64,000 nucleotides of DNA from Wuchereria bancrofti (taxonomy: Eukaryota; Nematoda; Chromadorea; Rhabditida; Onchocercidae). The DNA lies in NCBI GenBank assembly GCA_005281725.1, contig SSBO01000012.1:1027304-1091303 (forward strand). The letters run 5' to 3'. Positions 24,683 to 37,704 of this stretch are shown here, one piece after another. The notes under the pieces were generated by a model. The model was not told the DNA's origin. It saw only the letters and a program-made list of their open reading frames with translations, and ran no database searches. How positions within the stretch are numbered: position 1 is the stretch's first letter; each line of letters begins with the position of its first letter. Both the position numbers and the translations under genes were made by a program.

Positions 24683-27600
24683 ATGGAAACTAAGTTTGTT
24701 GCTAGTAATGGTAATGGTGGATTTGATATTCTTCGGACTCGGTTATTGCTGATGTTTGGTGGACCATTAGGTTTTCATCTTTTATATTTACGTGAACCGC
24801 TTGAAGCTTATGTATATTTTGCAACATTCGGTCTCTCCTTGATTGCGGTATTTTATGATGCAATAATTCTAAATAGTCGAGTTGCTGCACGAAATAAAGA
24901 AATAGATACGTAAGTTTGAGTTATAAAACAATTCTAATGCTAATCATTCTTGGTAAGTTTATATTTTAGTCTTTCACTTATCGGATAACTTATAGTTTGA
25001 TCATTAGATTTAATTATTTGAAAACTAGAGGCCAAATTATATCCATTCGAAAACGATGTAACTTTTATATACATTCTATATTAAATTTTTATCTTTCCTA
25101 ATAGTTTTATTGAAATTGATTCTATGGTTCAAGATAATAATTCTATATGTTTTGTTGATTAATTACATTTCACATCTAATACAAGCCTTTTAATTTAATT
25201 CGACTAATCCTCCATCCGATAATTTGTTTACCTTTCTGTAATTATAATAAGAATTGAGAAGATATAATGACAAAACTATCCAATTTTGATTCATTAAGAG
25301 TATCAAATAATTTTTCACATATTTCAGTGGAGTTACCAATGATCGGAAAGTGAAGGTAGTATCCACTTCAATTATTCGTTTCATTGCACAGTTGCTATTT
25401 GGCTGTTGGATTGGATTTTTGTTCTGTTTAGTTACTGTTTTACTTGTTGGTACTGGATATCGTGTAATTCTAGCCTTGTTCATAGCTGTTGGTGTTAGTC
25501 AAGGTTTTAGTTTTATTTTTATAGATTACAATATTTTTGTTGGAACTTTTCCATCGCATTCTTCTCAATGTCATATTTGAGGTAGCGTTTTTGTGAAAAA
25601 CATAATTGAGTCAAATGGCAACATTTGATGTATGAATTTTAGTTTCTAATAACTTATCTAGTTCTCCAAATTGATTTATGATTACACTTTATCATTCGAA
25701 TGAATAACATACATCTATAAAATGTCGTAGATATTGATAAGATGTAGGAGTAGTACTGAAGTTTTAAACAGATTTGTTTGCAGGTGTTTATGTTGTTGGA
25801 AATTGTAGGAAGCAGCAACGTAGCTTAATTTATATAGCACTTCCGGCAGCTTTTTCTTCATTAATGGCGGTTAGAATTTGTTTTGTATATGTTGTCGTGA
25901 AATATCACATAATTTTTGCTGCTTTCTACGTGGATTCGATGTGTTCATGATATGACCATACGTTGGTCACATCTATTCCTTTTGAAATGGATAGTGGCAA
26001 GCGGTTTAATGAAATAATTTAACGACTACAGTTGCGAGGCATTTCTTTACCTCTATTTTTGCATTGCAATTATATTATTATCAGCTGACTTACTGGAATC
26101 AATTGTACTGAAATCAGTGAACAGTTTTATGGATTATCATAAATACTAAATGTTTTATGTTGAGAGTAATGTTATTTTTGAATATCTCTTTTGATTTGCA
26201 TTTCTTATTGTGTTAATACAAAATATTTTCAGATTCTTTTATTCGATCTTTCGTTGTGTCGAACAATTTTCTTCACCGCAATTTCGGCGACATTTGTAGG
26301 TAATCGCAGTACACAACTTCGAGATATTCAGAAATTCTCACTTATGACATATTTTGTACGTTTACTTCGAGTATTTCTTTATTGCAGTATTTTTTATTTC
26401 ATGATATTTCTGTCTGTTTCATTCTCTTACTGAAATCTTGTAAAGAATCTAAGTTATCAATTTTTCAAGTACAGTTTTAGGTTCTGTCACTAATTCATTC
26501 TGTTATCATGATTATCATTTTGATTGGTTTGACGCGTGTTGTACTTGATCGACGAATCTCAGTCGTCAAAGGAAATTCTTATGCTCGTGTTTCTGCTTCA
26601 CTTGGTTCCGTCATACAAGATAAATATTTTCGAATTCCAAGCAAAGATATTTTCGAAAATTTTTCGCGTATCGAATATTTGCCATCACAGCATAGAACGG
26701 TAAAATACGATTGAATTAATGCTGATTTAAATTTCGAAATAATGTGTGGTTTTCTTTTAAGAAATCCGACACAGTAATATGGAAGAAAAGAAATATTTCA
26801 GTTTGAGTTGAAATTTTTAACTCATTATTTTAACTTAATTTTTAGATACTAAATACAGGAGCACCACGAGCATATCACCAAAATGGACAAGAAAAATTTT
26901 CAGTTTTCGATTATTTAACTGTATTAATTATTGATTACATGCGATATAATACGGAGCTATCGAAGAACACAAAGAAGCGCGGATTGACTGCTTTACAACT
27001 GGCTGCATGGAGGACATTTGCTTTACATGTTTGTTATTAAATCATTGTTTCTCGAAGTTAATTAATTTTCTCAGATGTTTAATGTTCACTAACAAAGTCG
27101 CTTATTACTGGAAAGGATTCTATCAAAATTATGGTTTCTATTAGGATTGTTGCCAAATAATCTGTTTTATATCTACAACCAATGTTTTATATCTAAATTG
27201 ATTTAAAATTTTTATTTTTAACTTATTTCATGCTCCAAATATACTATGAAAGAATTAGAATTTTTTTACAGAATAGTGGAGTAAACATATTTTGTTCGAA
27301 TATTTTTTTCGATTGATTTTTTTCGATTGATACTTTCTTTTATCCATAAGAGCATCTTCACCATTTCTCTTGTCTTATCCGATGATCGAGAAAGGAGTAT
27401 TTATAAAATTTTCATTGAAAATATTCAGAAATATTTAGGTAATTTCTTTCACTAAAATAATAGATTGACAAAGCTTTAGCAGTAGTCTATGGTACCAGTA
27501 ATTCAGCAGTCATTTCAACTTATTCCTTCCTTAAACTATTAATGAATGTCTTTTTCATCTGGTAATTTTGACAAAGTTCTACTCTATGAAGGATTCTAGC

Positions 27601-28383
27601 AATTATTGCATTTTGCAAAAGTTTGACTAACAAATATTTTTTTTAAAAGTCTTCTTACAGCTAGATTACGTTAATCCAAACTAAGTCTGCTGTAGTTTAT
27701 AGTTTTTTTTTTTCCTTTTTTCACTTATCATTATTAATTGCCTATCCATACCACCGCATAGTATTTAGTGGTTGTTTCTCCTTTTTTTTTTTTCCACTGA
27801 TTTTTCCATATTTTTTTGTCCTCTTTCCATCAATCATTAGTTGTTTATTATTCTCATGCTGCACACATGGTGCTCTCTTTTCAAAAAATATTCGAACATA
27901 AACTCATATGTGTCAGTACATTTCTCATCATTGTTGAAGATATTTTTGCTGTGATGTTTTTTCTCCCATCGATATTGCAAAGTACCATTGTTGGAATCTT
28001 CCAGCAACAACTACTAATATATCATGAATTAGAGAATATCTTTTAAATGCTAAATTGAATGTTTAAACATGTCAAGGAATTTGATCAACTCATTCATTTG
28101 ATAATTATTGGAGTTACTTTTGTTGCAATTTTAACATTTCTTACTTACTGAGCTGAAAGCTGATTGAATTAATGCATTTCATCGTTGACAGAATTCATTT
28201 TGCTGATTACAATTTAAGGTTTTGGATGTGACGCCATATGTATCAGATGAAAAAGTGCTACAGGAATGTTCGAAATATTTGAAAAATAAGGAAATGATAA
28301 ACGAGATTGTGAAAGATAGCAACTATTGGCAACAAAAAGCTATCAAAAAAGCTTGCAAACTTATTAGTGAAGTAGCTAAGTAG
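24683..28383 (+). CDS. DNAJC22/wurst-like multipass membrane protein with a degenerate J domain, 397 aa
   Basis: DNAJC22 (Drosophila wurst) is a multipass membrane co-chaperone tied to clathrin-mediated endocytosis. Exons: 24683-24909, 25328-25503, 25784-25869, 26233-26370, 26481-26699, 26846-27028, 28219-28383, phase-consistent. Residues 19-60 are TM2-like (LLLMFGGPLGFHLLYLREP), as in the family's GGP-x-G-x-H-x-LYL. A second hydrophobic block (FIAQLLFGCWIGFLF...) and a GVYVVGNC...LPAAFSSLMAILL...TAISATFVGNR segment line up with family blocks. The C-terminus, where a J domain should be, reads HVLDVTPYVSDEKVLQECSK and then KYLKNKEM. This resembles J-domain helices I-II but has no HPD, so Hsp70 stimulation is not expected. 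Exon 4 may end at 26370 (CGA/GTATTT, preferred) or 26355 (TTT/GTACGT); both are in phase. The family call rests on the membrane region. Confidence 0.7.
27029..28218 (+). other. Intron 6 of the DNAJC22-like gene
   Basis: 1.19 kb of T-rich sequence. The open frame 27816-28046 lies entirely inside it and lacks domain features. Confidence 0.55.
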
Positions 28384-28836
28384 TTTGAAGTACGTTTCAC
28401 AGCTGATTCAATTCTTTTTTTTTTTTGTCATAAATAATTAACTAAATTTTTTTTTTTCATTTTTATATGAAACGAAAGGAAAGTGCTACCCAAGTCAAAT
28501 TTTTTAAAGATATCCAAAGAAAAAATTTTTTTCGAGAACAAATACAAGTCACTGTTATTTATTAATCTTGAACGGGTTGATTTTTGGGACGTATATACCT
28601 ACTTGATTTCTAGAATAAACGGTAATTTTAGTTTTGAAATAAATGTGGTAAATATAAAAATCTCTAATCTTTTCTACATATGTAAATTGAATCTTTTTTT
28701 TTCCTATTACTCTCTTGCTGTGGTATTATCAAGTTTCTCAGGAATTCATAAAATTTATAAGAACTCCGAATTTACACTTAAAAATTGCTTAACTTTATAC
28801 ATATCATTTAGATTTAGCGATATAATTTTCACGTTA

Positions 28837-29087
28837 TTTTTTTTTTTTTTTTTTTTGGTTTGAAAAAATTTATTCAGATGTACAAACATGAATGTATCTT
28901 TTCTGACTGAGAAGGTGTTGAGGCTGAATAGCGGATATATGGGTTGGCAGTCGTCGTTTGCATTTGTATACGTCCTCCACAATTTTTTTAGTTCGTATGG
29001 TTGAATGAGTTCGTTAATTGGACTACGGTAGAACTCTTTTCTAACACATCCCATCAGATATATATATATATTTATCTGAGCCTTCAT
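28837..29087 (-). mobile_element. Possible retroposed 3' end with genomic poly-A tail
   Basis: On the minus strand AATAAA (complement of 28869-28874) is followed after 12 nt by A20 (complement of 28837-28856), as in an inserted polyadenylated transcript. The preceding ~200 bp is less AT-biased than its surroundings and one frame is open (29087-28755). No target-site duplication was found, and long T runs are common here, so this may be chance. Confidence 0.25.
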
Positions 29088-30680
29088 ATTTAGCTATTTC
29101 AATCTTAAATCAAAATAGTGAAATTTAGAGTGAAATTATCTCCTCATTGTTTTTGTATCAGTTTTTCTATTACTTAGTGTTTTAGTTATTGATATTGCAG
29201 ATTGCTGATGGTATTATTATTCTGATTTTGGTTCGATAGATGTCATTGAACAATCGCATCTTATCACTGTCAATACGTTCTTTTTTTTTTCTCACATCCC
29301 TTAATTGTGCATGTATTTTGGTATTGTTATGCTCGCGCAATGTCTGTCGCTGATGATGATGATGGTACTATCATTGTTCCTGCTATGGCTTTCTTTCGAT
29401 TTTAGTTTACAGGACATCTCTTTCATTTCGTTATTTTTTGTGCACTCGTTATCGTCAAGGACGTTAGTGGTTGTTGGACGTTTTTTGCTCATTTCTATGT
29501 TTGGTAAGTTCTTTTTTTTTTCTTGTGAGAAAAAAATTTTTTAGGATTTTATGGATTTATGATAAAAAATTTTTGATATTTTTTTTTTTATCCTCCAAAC
29601 TGTTAATAAAATAATTAAGTGTTGATTTTAGAAATAGTATATAGAATGGAAAGAGAGGGGGAAAGATCTATGGAAAGATAGGAATGATCAGAAATACGTA
29701 TTAGAGTATTAGATAGTGATGCGAAAATTTTAGAGAATTGATATTTATCGTAGACTGATGACATATATAGTTTGGTTTGAAGATTTCAAATGTTTATTGT
29801 GCGTGTTAATTTATATATGTCAGCAGTGCTAGTTGAAATTTTTCAATTCGTTTCATATAAAATTTAGTAACTTTCCTCAAAAAATTATGAGAATTTCTTG
29901 ACAGGAATTTTTCAATATTTTTTGTAGTAAAATTATGTTTGAGATGTACTATACAGATTATCTATCCGTTTCCTTCTATATTTAATTTATTTATCGTTCA
30001 AATATAATGTCTTCGTGAACTTTGAACTTATGATTCTTACTTTACCTCTAATTTAAAGATTTTTACAAAGACAAATTGCCTTATCATCTTTTTCATTTAG
30101 CTAATTTTGGCTGGTTTATCTTAATGAAAAAGTAAGATTATAATTCAACTATTGTTGCATAATTTGTTACCATTATTGCTACATTTGATTCGCGCACTAT
30201 TTAGGAATTTCATTGAAAACACGTATTTAGAGTTAACTTAACAATGATAATTTTCGTTTTATTCAGTGAGATTTCCAAAAGAAAGCTATGTGAATCATAC
30301 AGTGATATTTCATTGTATAAAGATATTTGCTAGCTGTAATTTGTTGATTTATTACTACCGGAAAAGCTTGTAGTATTTTATAGAAATTTTGATTATTCAA
30401 TAGTTTATGAATTGCATACTTAAAATATTTAAAAAATATCCTCAAATTATACACGAATTTGTGATATGACATTAACAGTGAAATGACATTTCATATGCTT
30501 TGGAATAATCATTAAGGAAGTAAGGTTTTAAGTGAGATATTTGAAGTTTTTTAAACTTTTTGTTTGGTTGAAGTTACATCATATATTTATTGTTTTAGAT
30601 TGCTACCATGTTAAATTTATTGTTTCATTGTGGTATTTGTAAAAATTCGGTTTCTTTTGATTGCTTGAGCAAGAATGGCT

Positions 30681-30702
30681 GCGTGTGTGTGTGTGTGTGT
30701 GT
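30681..30702. repeat. (GT)n microsatellite
   Basis: About ten GT units beginning GCGTGTGTG. Confidence 0.9.
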
Positions 30703-31210
30703 TACACTGTTCAAACAAGTGAATAATAAAATAATCTTTAAAATTGAAGACATCTCCTAGACTAACAGAAAGGAAAGTCTTTCAAAATTGCATAAATATT
30801 AAAAAAAAAGATTTTTTTTTTGACGAGCTGAGAAGTTTTCAATCAATCTGTGCATTAGTTTGCGCAAAGAATTCCCGGAATACCAGCAAATTAGGAAGTT
30901 GATGAGGGAAGAAGAAGAAGAAGAATAGGGAGAGAAAGAATTTTTCCCGTTAACAGGAAAATTACTAATTGATTTTTCGATTAATAGAAAAATTAGTAAT
31001 TGATAAAGCTCTATTTATTTTATATATTATATGTATTAGTATTTGTATAAATAAATTAAGAAATATTTTTGATATTGTATTTTATCACATGCATTTAATT
31101 CTTTAAAAAGAAAAAAAGAAAGAAAAAAAAAATTTATTTACTTATTGTAACGAAAGGGTGCAATTTGGGTGTAGAACAGACGAAAGAAGACAGAAATGAT
31201 TAGTTTGAAT

Positions 31211-31375
31211 GGGATAGATGGATGATGGTTGTTGGTTGGTTGGATGGATGGAATGAAATGGAATGGAATGGAATGGCTCTGGTGGGTTGTCTGGTTGTTT
31301 GGTTGGTTGATTGGTTGATTGGTTGGTTGATTCGTTCGTTTGTTCGTTTTGTTTTCATTCATTCGTTCTTTCGAT
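31211..31375. repeat. GGTT/GGAT/GGAAT short-tandem array
   Basis: A composite array of GGAT, then GGAAT pentamers (GGAATGGAATGGAATGG), then GGTTGGTTGATT and TTCGTTCGTT units. The minus-strand frame here is Asn-Gln-Pro low complexity produced by the repeat. Confidence 0.85.
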
Positions 31376-32718
31376 GAATCATTTTGGGGCATTTTAATTT
31401 CTATGTAATATTTTTGTTTAATTCTCTATGTTATTTTTCTTCTTTCATTTTTTCCTCTTTCTTTCCTTTCCTTTTTTACTTTTTATCTCTTTTCCAATTC
31501 TCGTACATATTTTCCTCTATTTTAAATTCTTCATAAAGATTTTTTAGTATAGATATTCGTGGTATTGGTCTTTTTCGACTATCAATTTTACTAAATAAAT
31601 GAGTGAATGTAGTAAATTATATTTATTATTTTAATTCATAGATGATATTTGATGCGATACTGTAATTAATTAGGATTGAAATATATATATATATATATAT
31701 TATTTAGAAAGATTGAGATAATTAATTGGAACATTTACTTTGTTAGCTGTTATTACTTGACTAAAATTAGCAAAAGATATGGTGATAAAAGTAGACTAGA
31801 TAAGAGTGATAAGGAAGTTTTCATTAGCAATTGACGGAATCGTTTATAGTTAAGATTATCAGAGAAGATGTTTGTATTGTATATTTTATTAATAAGTAAT
31901 AGTTTATTGATCGAGCATTTTTCTATGAATAAATAGTAGTTTAATGATTATATTGTTTATTAGTGCGCTAAATATAAAAAAATTGCTTATATTTCATTTT
32001 AAAATTGCTTAGATTTTCGTAAGTAAACAACATTCGGTATATAAGTAAATCATTCATATGCATTGCTTTATTTATGGGTCATTTTGATGTTTACAGTTAG
32101 TGATTTGAATATAAGCATTGTCTTTACATTCATTGTTTCTAACTTTTTTCACAATTCATCATCTGATAGGTAAATTATTAATAATTTATTTCGCTTGAAT
32201 TTAGCTAAAATTTAGTCAAAATAGAAAGGTTATCTTAAATTAACCTTATCTTATTACATGATATTTTCGTAATTTGTTAGTATCACAATAATTTCATTTT
32301 ATTAATTTCTGCATAAATTCAAATATCTGCATCTTTTTTTTTAATGCACCTATAACTTTAAATATATTTACTAATTTGACAATAAAGTTATTTTTATTTA
32401 TATATTAGCAAACTAAATCTTTCTATTTGATCAAATCAATCTACTCGTAAGTAGTTTTTTTCATTTCAGATATGCACTCTAAAATACTTTTTTCGCTTTT
32501 TTTTTTGTATTTCATTAATTGAGTAGGATCATTTCATTCCTTTATATTTAAAATGAGAATTGTGTTTTTTTTTTTTTTTTTTTTTTGAGTCTCTAGAGTA
32601 AAGAAAAAGAAAAACTTTTAGTGGAAGTAAAACCATGCTAAAAGCAATCAGATCCATTCCTAGGATAGCAGCTTAAGAAAAGAAAAGAAAAATCAGTGCT
32701 TTGAAAAGATAGGAAATA

Positions 32719-32767
32719 TGTGTATGTATGTGTGTGTGTGTGTGTCTGTGTGTGGGTGTGTGTGTGA
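32719..32767. repeat. Interrupted (GT)n microsatellite
   Basis: TGTGTATGTATG followed by two GT runs broken by C and G substitutions. Confidence 0.85.
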
Positions 32768-32999
32768 TGTATATTTTGACGATGCCATCTCATATTTCGC
32801 CGTTTTTTCTTTTTTTTTTCTCATTCTCCTGTTGTGGTGAAAAGCATTATACTATTACCCTTTGGTAGGATTTTTATGTTATCTTCATTTTACTGCTTTA
32901 CTGTTTTTTTTGTCCCAAGTAGAAAAAATCATTTTATGACGAAAAAAAGTAGGAGTGATATTCTTATGAAATTTATCGAATTTTCACATTTAAAACTTG

Positions 33000-33030
33000 T
33001 ATATATACGTATATATATATATATATACGA
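33000..33030. repeat. (TA)n microsatellite
   Basis: TATATATACG then about eight further TA units. A longer pure TA array lies at 31681-31700. Confidence 0.8.
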
Positions 33031-36000
33031 GGAGGAGAAATATTTGATTGTTTTGTATTCACGAAATTTTACGATCTTTTTTTAATTTATATGTGTATTT
33101 AATTATAACAATTACGAAAAATTGTATGTTATATGATAGAGTAGTATTATTATTATAGTATTATGGTAGTAGTGATATCATTAGTTTTAATGATAATTAT
33201 ATATGTATGATAAAAAGGAATAGAAATAATAGTTGTAAAGTTTTGCAATGAAAATTATCATGAGATATATTTTGATAGTTGAAAAATAATTCACAAAAAA
33301 AGATTTGTGATTATTAAGAATAACTGTTTCTAAAGATTAAAAAATTATGATAGTGTTATTAAACTAGAAAAAAATTTACTAAAGTAGAAAAAAAAGCTAG
33401 AAAATTAATTGGGTTTTTTTTTTCTGTCAAGTTGTTATTAAAAGTTTTGGAATATATTATTTTTTTTTATTATGCAAGTTGATTAATACTTTTAGGGTAT
33501 TTATTATTTTTGTGGTGTACTTTTGTTGTCATAGTTAGTGTTTAAGTAATTTAAAATTTTGTTTCTCTTTATCTCTAACCCAGTAGTTGAAAAAGAAAAA
33601 TTTTTTTTTTTGCACTTTTTAATGCTTTGTACACATTTCATCAAATATTAGCATCATTTTTACTTTTTTCTTTTTTTTTGACATTAAAAAGATATGGGTA
33701 TATTTAAAAAGATATGGGCATTTTTAAAAGAGAAATTTCGTTGTGTGTAGTAGATTGCTGTTTCATTTACATTCGGTTATTTTGACGATATTCATTTATC
33801 ATCTCTACTCATTTCATTATTATTTACTATATGATGATAGAAAGTACAAGAAAGGGAAAGATAAAAAGATGAATGGGTTTTTTTTCTCCGGATAAAAAAA
33901 TTTTAGTATGATTCATAGATGTATTACATACTGTAAAATATTCTTTCTCAAAATTCCTTACAAGTTTAGTTCTTCAAAAAAAAAAAAAAAAGATATAATC
34001 TTTTGTAATATTTAACTGTAATGTAACATTATTTATTTCTTTAAAAAAAAAAAAAAACATTAAATATAAGATGTAAGTGTTTATGAAAGTTTTATTTATT
34101 TTTAGTTAATTTTTTTTTCCAAAACTTTTTGTAGTTTACATATGTGATAGTTGTCTTTTGCTCTTTCTGCAGTTATAATTTATTCATAGAGTAGTTTGTT
34201 AGGCTTTAATTAGTTCAAATTACCAGTAAGTTATGCTATTTATGATAAGTAAACAGCACAATGTTATTGTTCTTCAATATCAACATATCAATGTAGTAAA
34301 CATAAAAATTACTATCATATTAAGTGCCAAATTAGTATTATTATGATTTTTCTATTTCATAATAGTAAATATTGTTCGAGTTTAATCTACTCTATGATTC
34401 CTTTGGTTTTTTTAAATTAATTTTTACTCCATTTTGAGCTGAATCTTTCAAAGGCGTTTTTAGAGGCAGTTTGTAAATAGTCATCATTTTCTATAAATTG
34501 CTATACAGAATTATGTAATTTATACGATTTTTAATAGAATCTTTTTTTTTCACATAAGTTATGCTTTTTGGTTATGATTTTACTCTAAAGAATTACTCAA
34601 ATATCATTTCGTTTCTTTTTATTAGAGATATTATTAACAATCAGTATCATTCTATTATTTCTTTATCTCAATATTTCCCATTTTTCTACATTATGAAATT
34701 TCATACTTCTTTAATGCTAGGAAAAAATTCTTCTTACTTGCTAATATGTTATCCTAAAATGATTTGTCGTTTCAGATAGAGTGATAAGAATTGATAAGGA
34801 CTCTTTCTTCACTTCCGGGTTGTGTACGTCTACTAATTTTTATTCTTTTGGGATTATTTTCTTGTCAGTAATTTTTCGTTTGTCTTTCTAAATGGTATTG
34901 CCGCTTTCTGATTGGTACTTATCAATTGCAGTTTTTTTTTTTTCTCTCTTTGTGCTGTTAGAAAATGTGAACTGTATACCAGATTCAGTTTCTTAATTTA
35001 CTTTAGTTAGTTTTATCAAAGGTTTAAAAAGTTACACTGTACTTACCATTTAAAAAATGAATAACTTTCCATTCCAATTTCAGCAAAAGAATATCAGTTT
35101 CATTGAAAGCATTTTTCTTTTCTTTCTATCTATACCTTATTGATTGCTTTAATTAGAAACAACAAAAAAAAAAGATTGATAATACTGTAGAAAAAGACTG
35201 GTGATACTGTAGGAAGACATCGATCATAATATCTATTGAAATATGATAAGAAATATGATCACATAAAATTACCCCTCACAATGCTATCAAACAGTAGTGA
35301 AAATACGATATTTGATAAAAAGGTTGGTGTTTAAGACATATCAATAACAGTTGCCGAAGAATTTTTACGAGATTTTTCCTTAACATTTTTTTTTTCTCTT
35401 TTTTTTAACAGATTTAAGTGAGAGAAGAATGTTACACGTTTCAAAAATGCTTTACAATTATTTTGCTCGTTTGAACTGGAACTGGAATTATTTTCTTTTG
35501 GATAGAAAATTTTTTAATGGATTAGAGTGGTAGAATTTAAAATTGCAAAAGTTTGTGTTTTTTTTGTTAATATAAAATTTGAATGAATGAAATTTTGATG
35601 ATGATAGTTTTGCATTTCTATAAGCAATATCCGGTAGAATTTTTTTGAGACAGAAAGAGGAGAGAGAGAGAGAAAAAAAGAGAGAGGTTAAGAGATTATC
35701 TATAAATGGGTACCAATTACAAACGCTTTGCGATTTATAGATTTTACATCGTTTACATTGTGCTGATTTTGATTTTATGATTTAATTTTCAAAAATGCAA
35801 GCTCTTCATGTTAGTTTTTCTATTTGATGCTTTCAAAAGAATAATTTTTAAGCATTTCTGCTGCAATGCATGTGAATGAAGGGATTAATTTAATTTATCA
35901 AAATTCTTGTCCATTTTTTTCTACCTATATATCTTGTTTCTCAATTATTATTTCATTTTCTTGAAATTATTGAGAAATAGTCTTTGTTTTAAGAGAAACA

Positions 36001-37683
36001 TTATTTGATTTCAAAAAGTACAAAAGTGAATTTTAGATTATTTTAAAATTAAATCTTTGCGTTACTTATCATAGAATATTATGTATGTTATGCTTGTATC
36101 CGCGAATAATGTATATGTCATATAAAATATTTTCATTATGTTTCTCTCTCTCTCGTAAATTATCAATGAATTAGTTGGATAATTTTTGACTGGACTAAAA
36201 ATTGAAAGATTTGAAAAATAAAGGAGGGTGATTTTTTGTTTTCATTATAAGGTTCAACTCAGCAGTTGTCATACAAAAAGAAAGTTAAATGAAACTTTTG
36301 CTATAGTAGTAGAATGCCGAATTACAGATAAACATCAGCAAAGAATGAAGAAGAGTTGATGAGAGCTGATTTTTGACCAGTTGTAATCGTCAATTAGTAA
36401 ATCTTTTAGCTTCGCATAAATCGGCTTACATAGGAGATATTTGTTGAAAAAAAAAAGTAATAAATCGTAGTATTGGCGGAGATAAAAGAAAATAACGTGA
36501 AAGATATAAGAATGAAAAATTAGATACATGTTCCATCAATTTTCAATCTTTTTAGTAACATCTGGTATGTATTATATATCCGTTCTTGTGTACTCTGAAT
36601 TTAAATTAATAGAAGAAAAGAGAAATGTTGTCATTCATTTATGTCTTTTGTTATTTTTTTTTCATGTTATTTATCTTACATACATTGAAAATTTTTTTTT
36701 TTTTAGTTTGTGGTAATTTTTAAATTTTTAATGGATTATATTAAAATTATAAAAAAGAGAACCATTCTTCTTCCTTTTAGCACGCTATTATAATTTTCCA
36801 AAAATGTACAACTGTTAGGTGATTATTTTTTTGGTGTTCATGGTCTTTTGTTGTTGTTGTTGTTGTTGATGAACGAAGAATACCTGATTTTCTTAGACAT
36901 TTATTTCGAACCGGTTTTGCTCATATATTAAATTTATGGTATGATTGCGCATACCAATACTGTAAAACATAAAATGAAAACAGAAAATACATTTCTAACG
37001 GTAATGATATAATCTAATTGTGATATTTTCTTAGGCTTTGTTTTCTTTAAACGAAAGCAGTTTATTTGTTATTATCAAAGAAAAAAAGTGTGAAAAGAGC
37101 TTTTGGAATTTTTAAATCAATTTGTCATTTTTACATCATTTATTAGGGATATTTGAGAAATATTTAAACCAATATAAAAATTATATATGTATATATATAT
37201 AAATGAGTTTTTACTATACTTTTATCCTACTATCATGAAAAAATTTTACAGTGATTATTTGTTCAATAAGCTATCATCATATATAAGTTAATTACTGTTG
37301 AAATGTTAGGATTACTGATGTGGAATGAGACAGAAATAAAAATGCATTATTATTTATGTAGAATTTAGTTGGTACAGCTGTCATTTGACTTACTGATGTG
37401 CCATTTATGAATTCAATTTTTAGCCTAATGCAATATATTGAATGTTGCCATCATTTACATTTTGCGCATCCTCATTTAACTATTTTTCATTCATTCATTA
37501 AAGCATCTAATGTAACTTTCGTTTCCTGTCTGTTTTTCAGTCGGTTTTTTTTTTCTTTGTTTCTAAACTAATAAGATTTAAATTTTATGTTGCCTGATTT
37601 TTATTTGTCTATAAATTAATTGTTGCTATTGTCTATTTTAATACAAATGTATTAAAATTTAAATGTTGCATCTATTTCTTCCT

Positions 37684-37704
37684 TTCTCTCTCTCTCTCTC
37701 TCTC
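37684..37704. repeat. (TC)n microsatellite
   Basis: About ten TC units. Similar short CT/AG arrays occur at about 35660-35690, 40998-41021, 45048-45069, 52161-52200 and 56140-56195. Confidence 0.8.

Noticed and set aside
28755..29087. Minus-strand 110-codon frame as a protein gene
   Set aside because: It runs into the poly-A stretch as poly-Lys and I recognise no family; treated only as a possible retroposed segment.
31138..31392. Asn-Gln-Pro-rich minus-strand frame
   Set aside because: Produced by the GGTT/GGAAT simple repeats.
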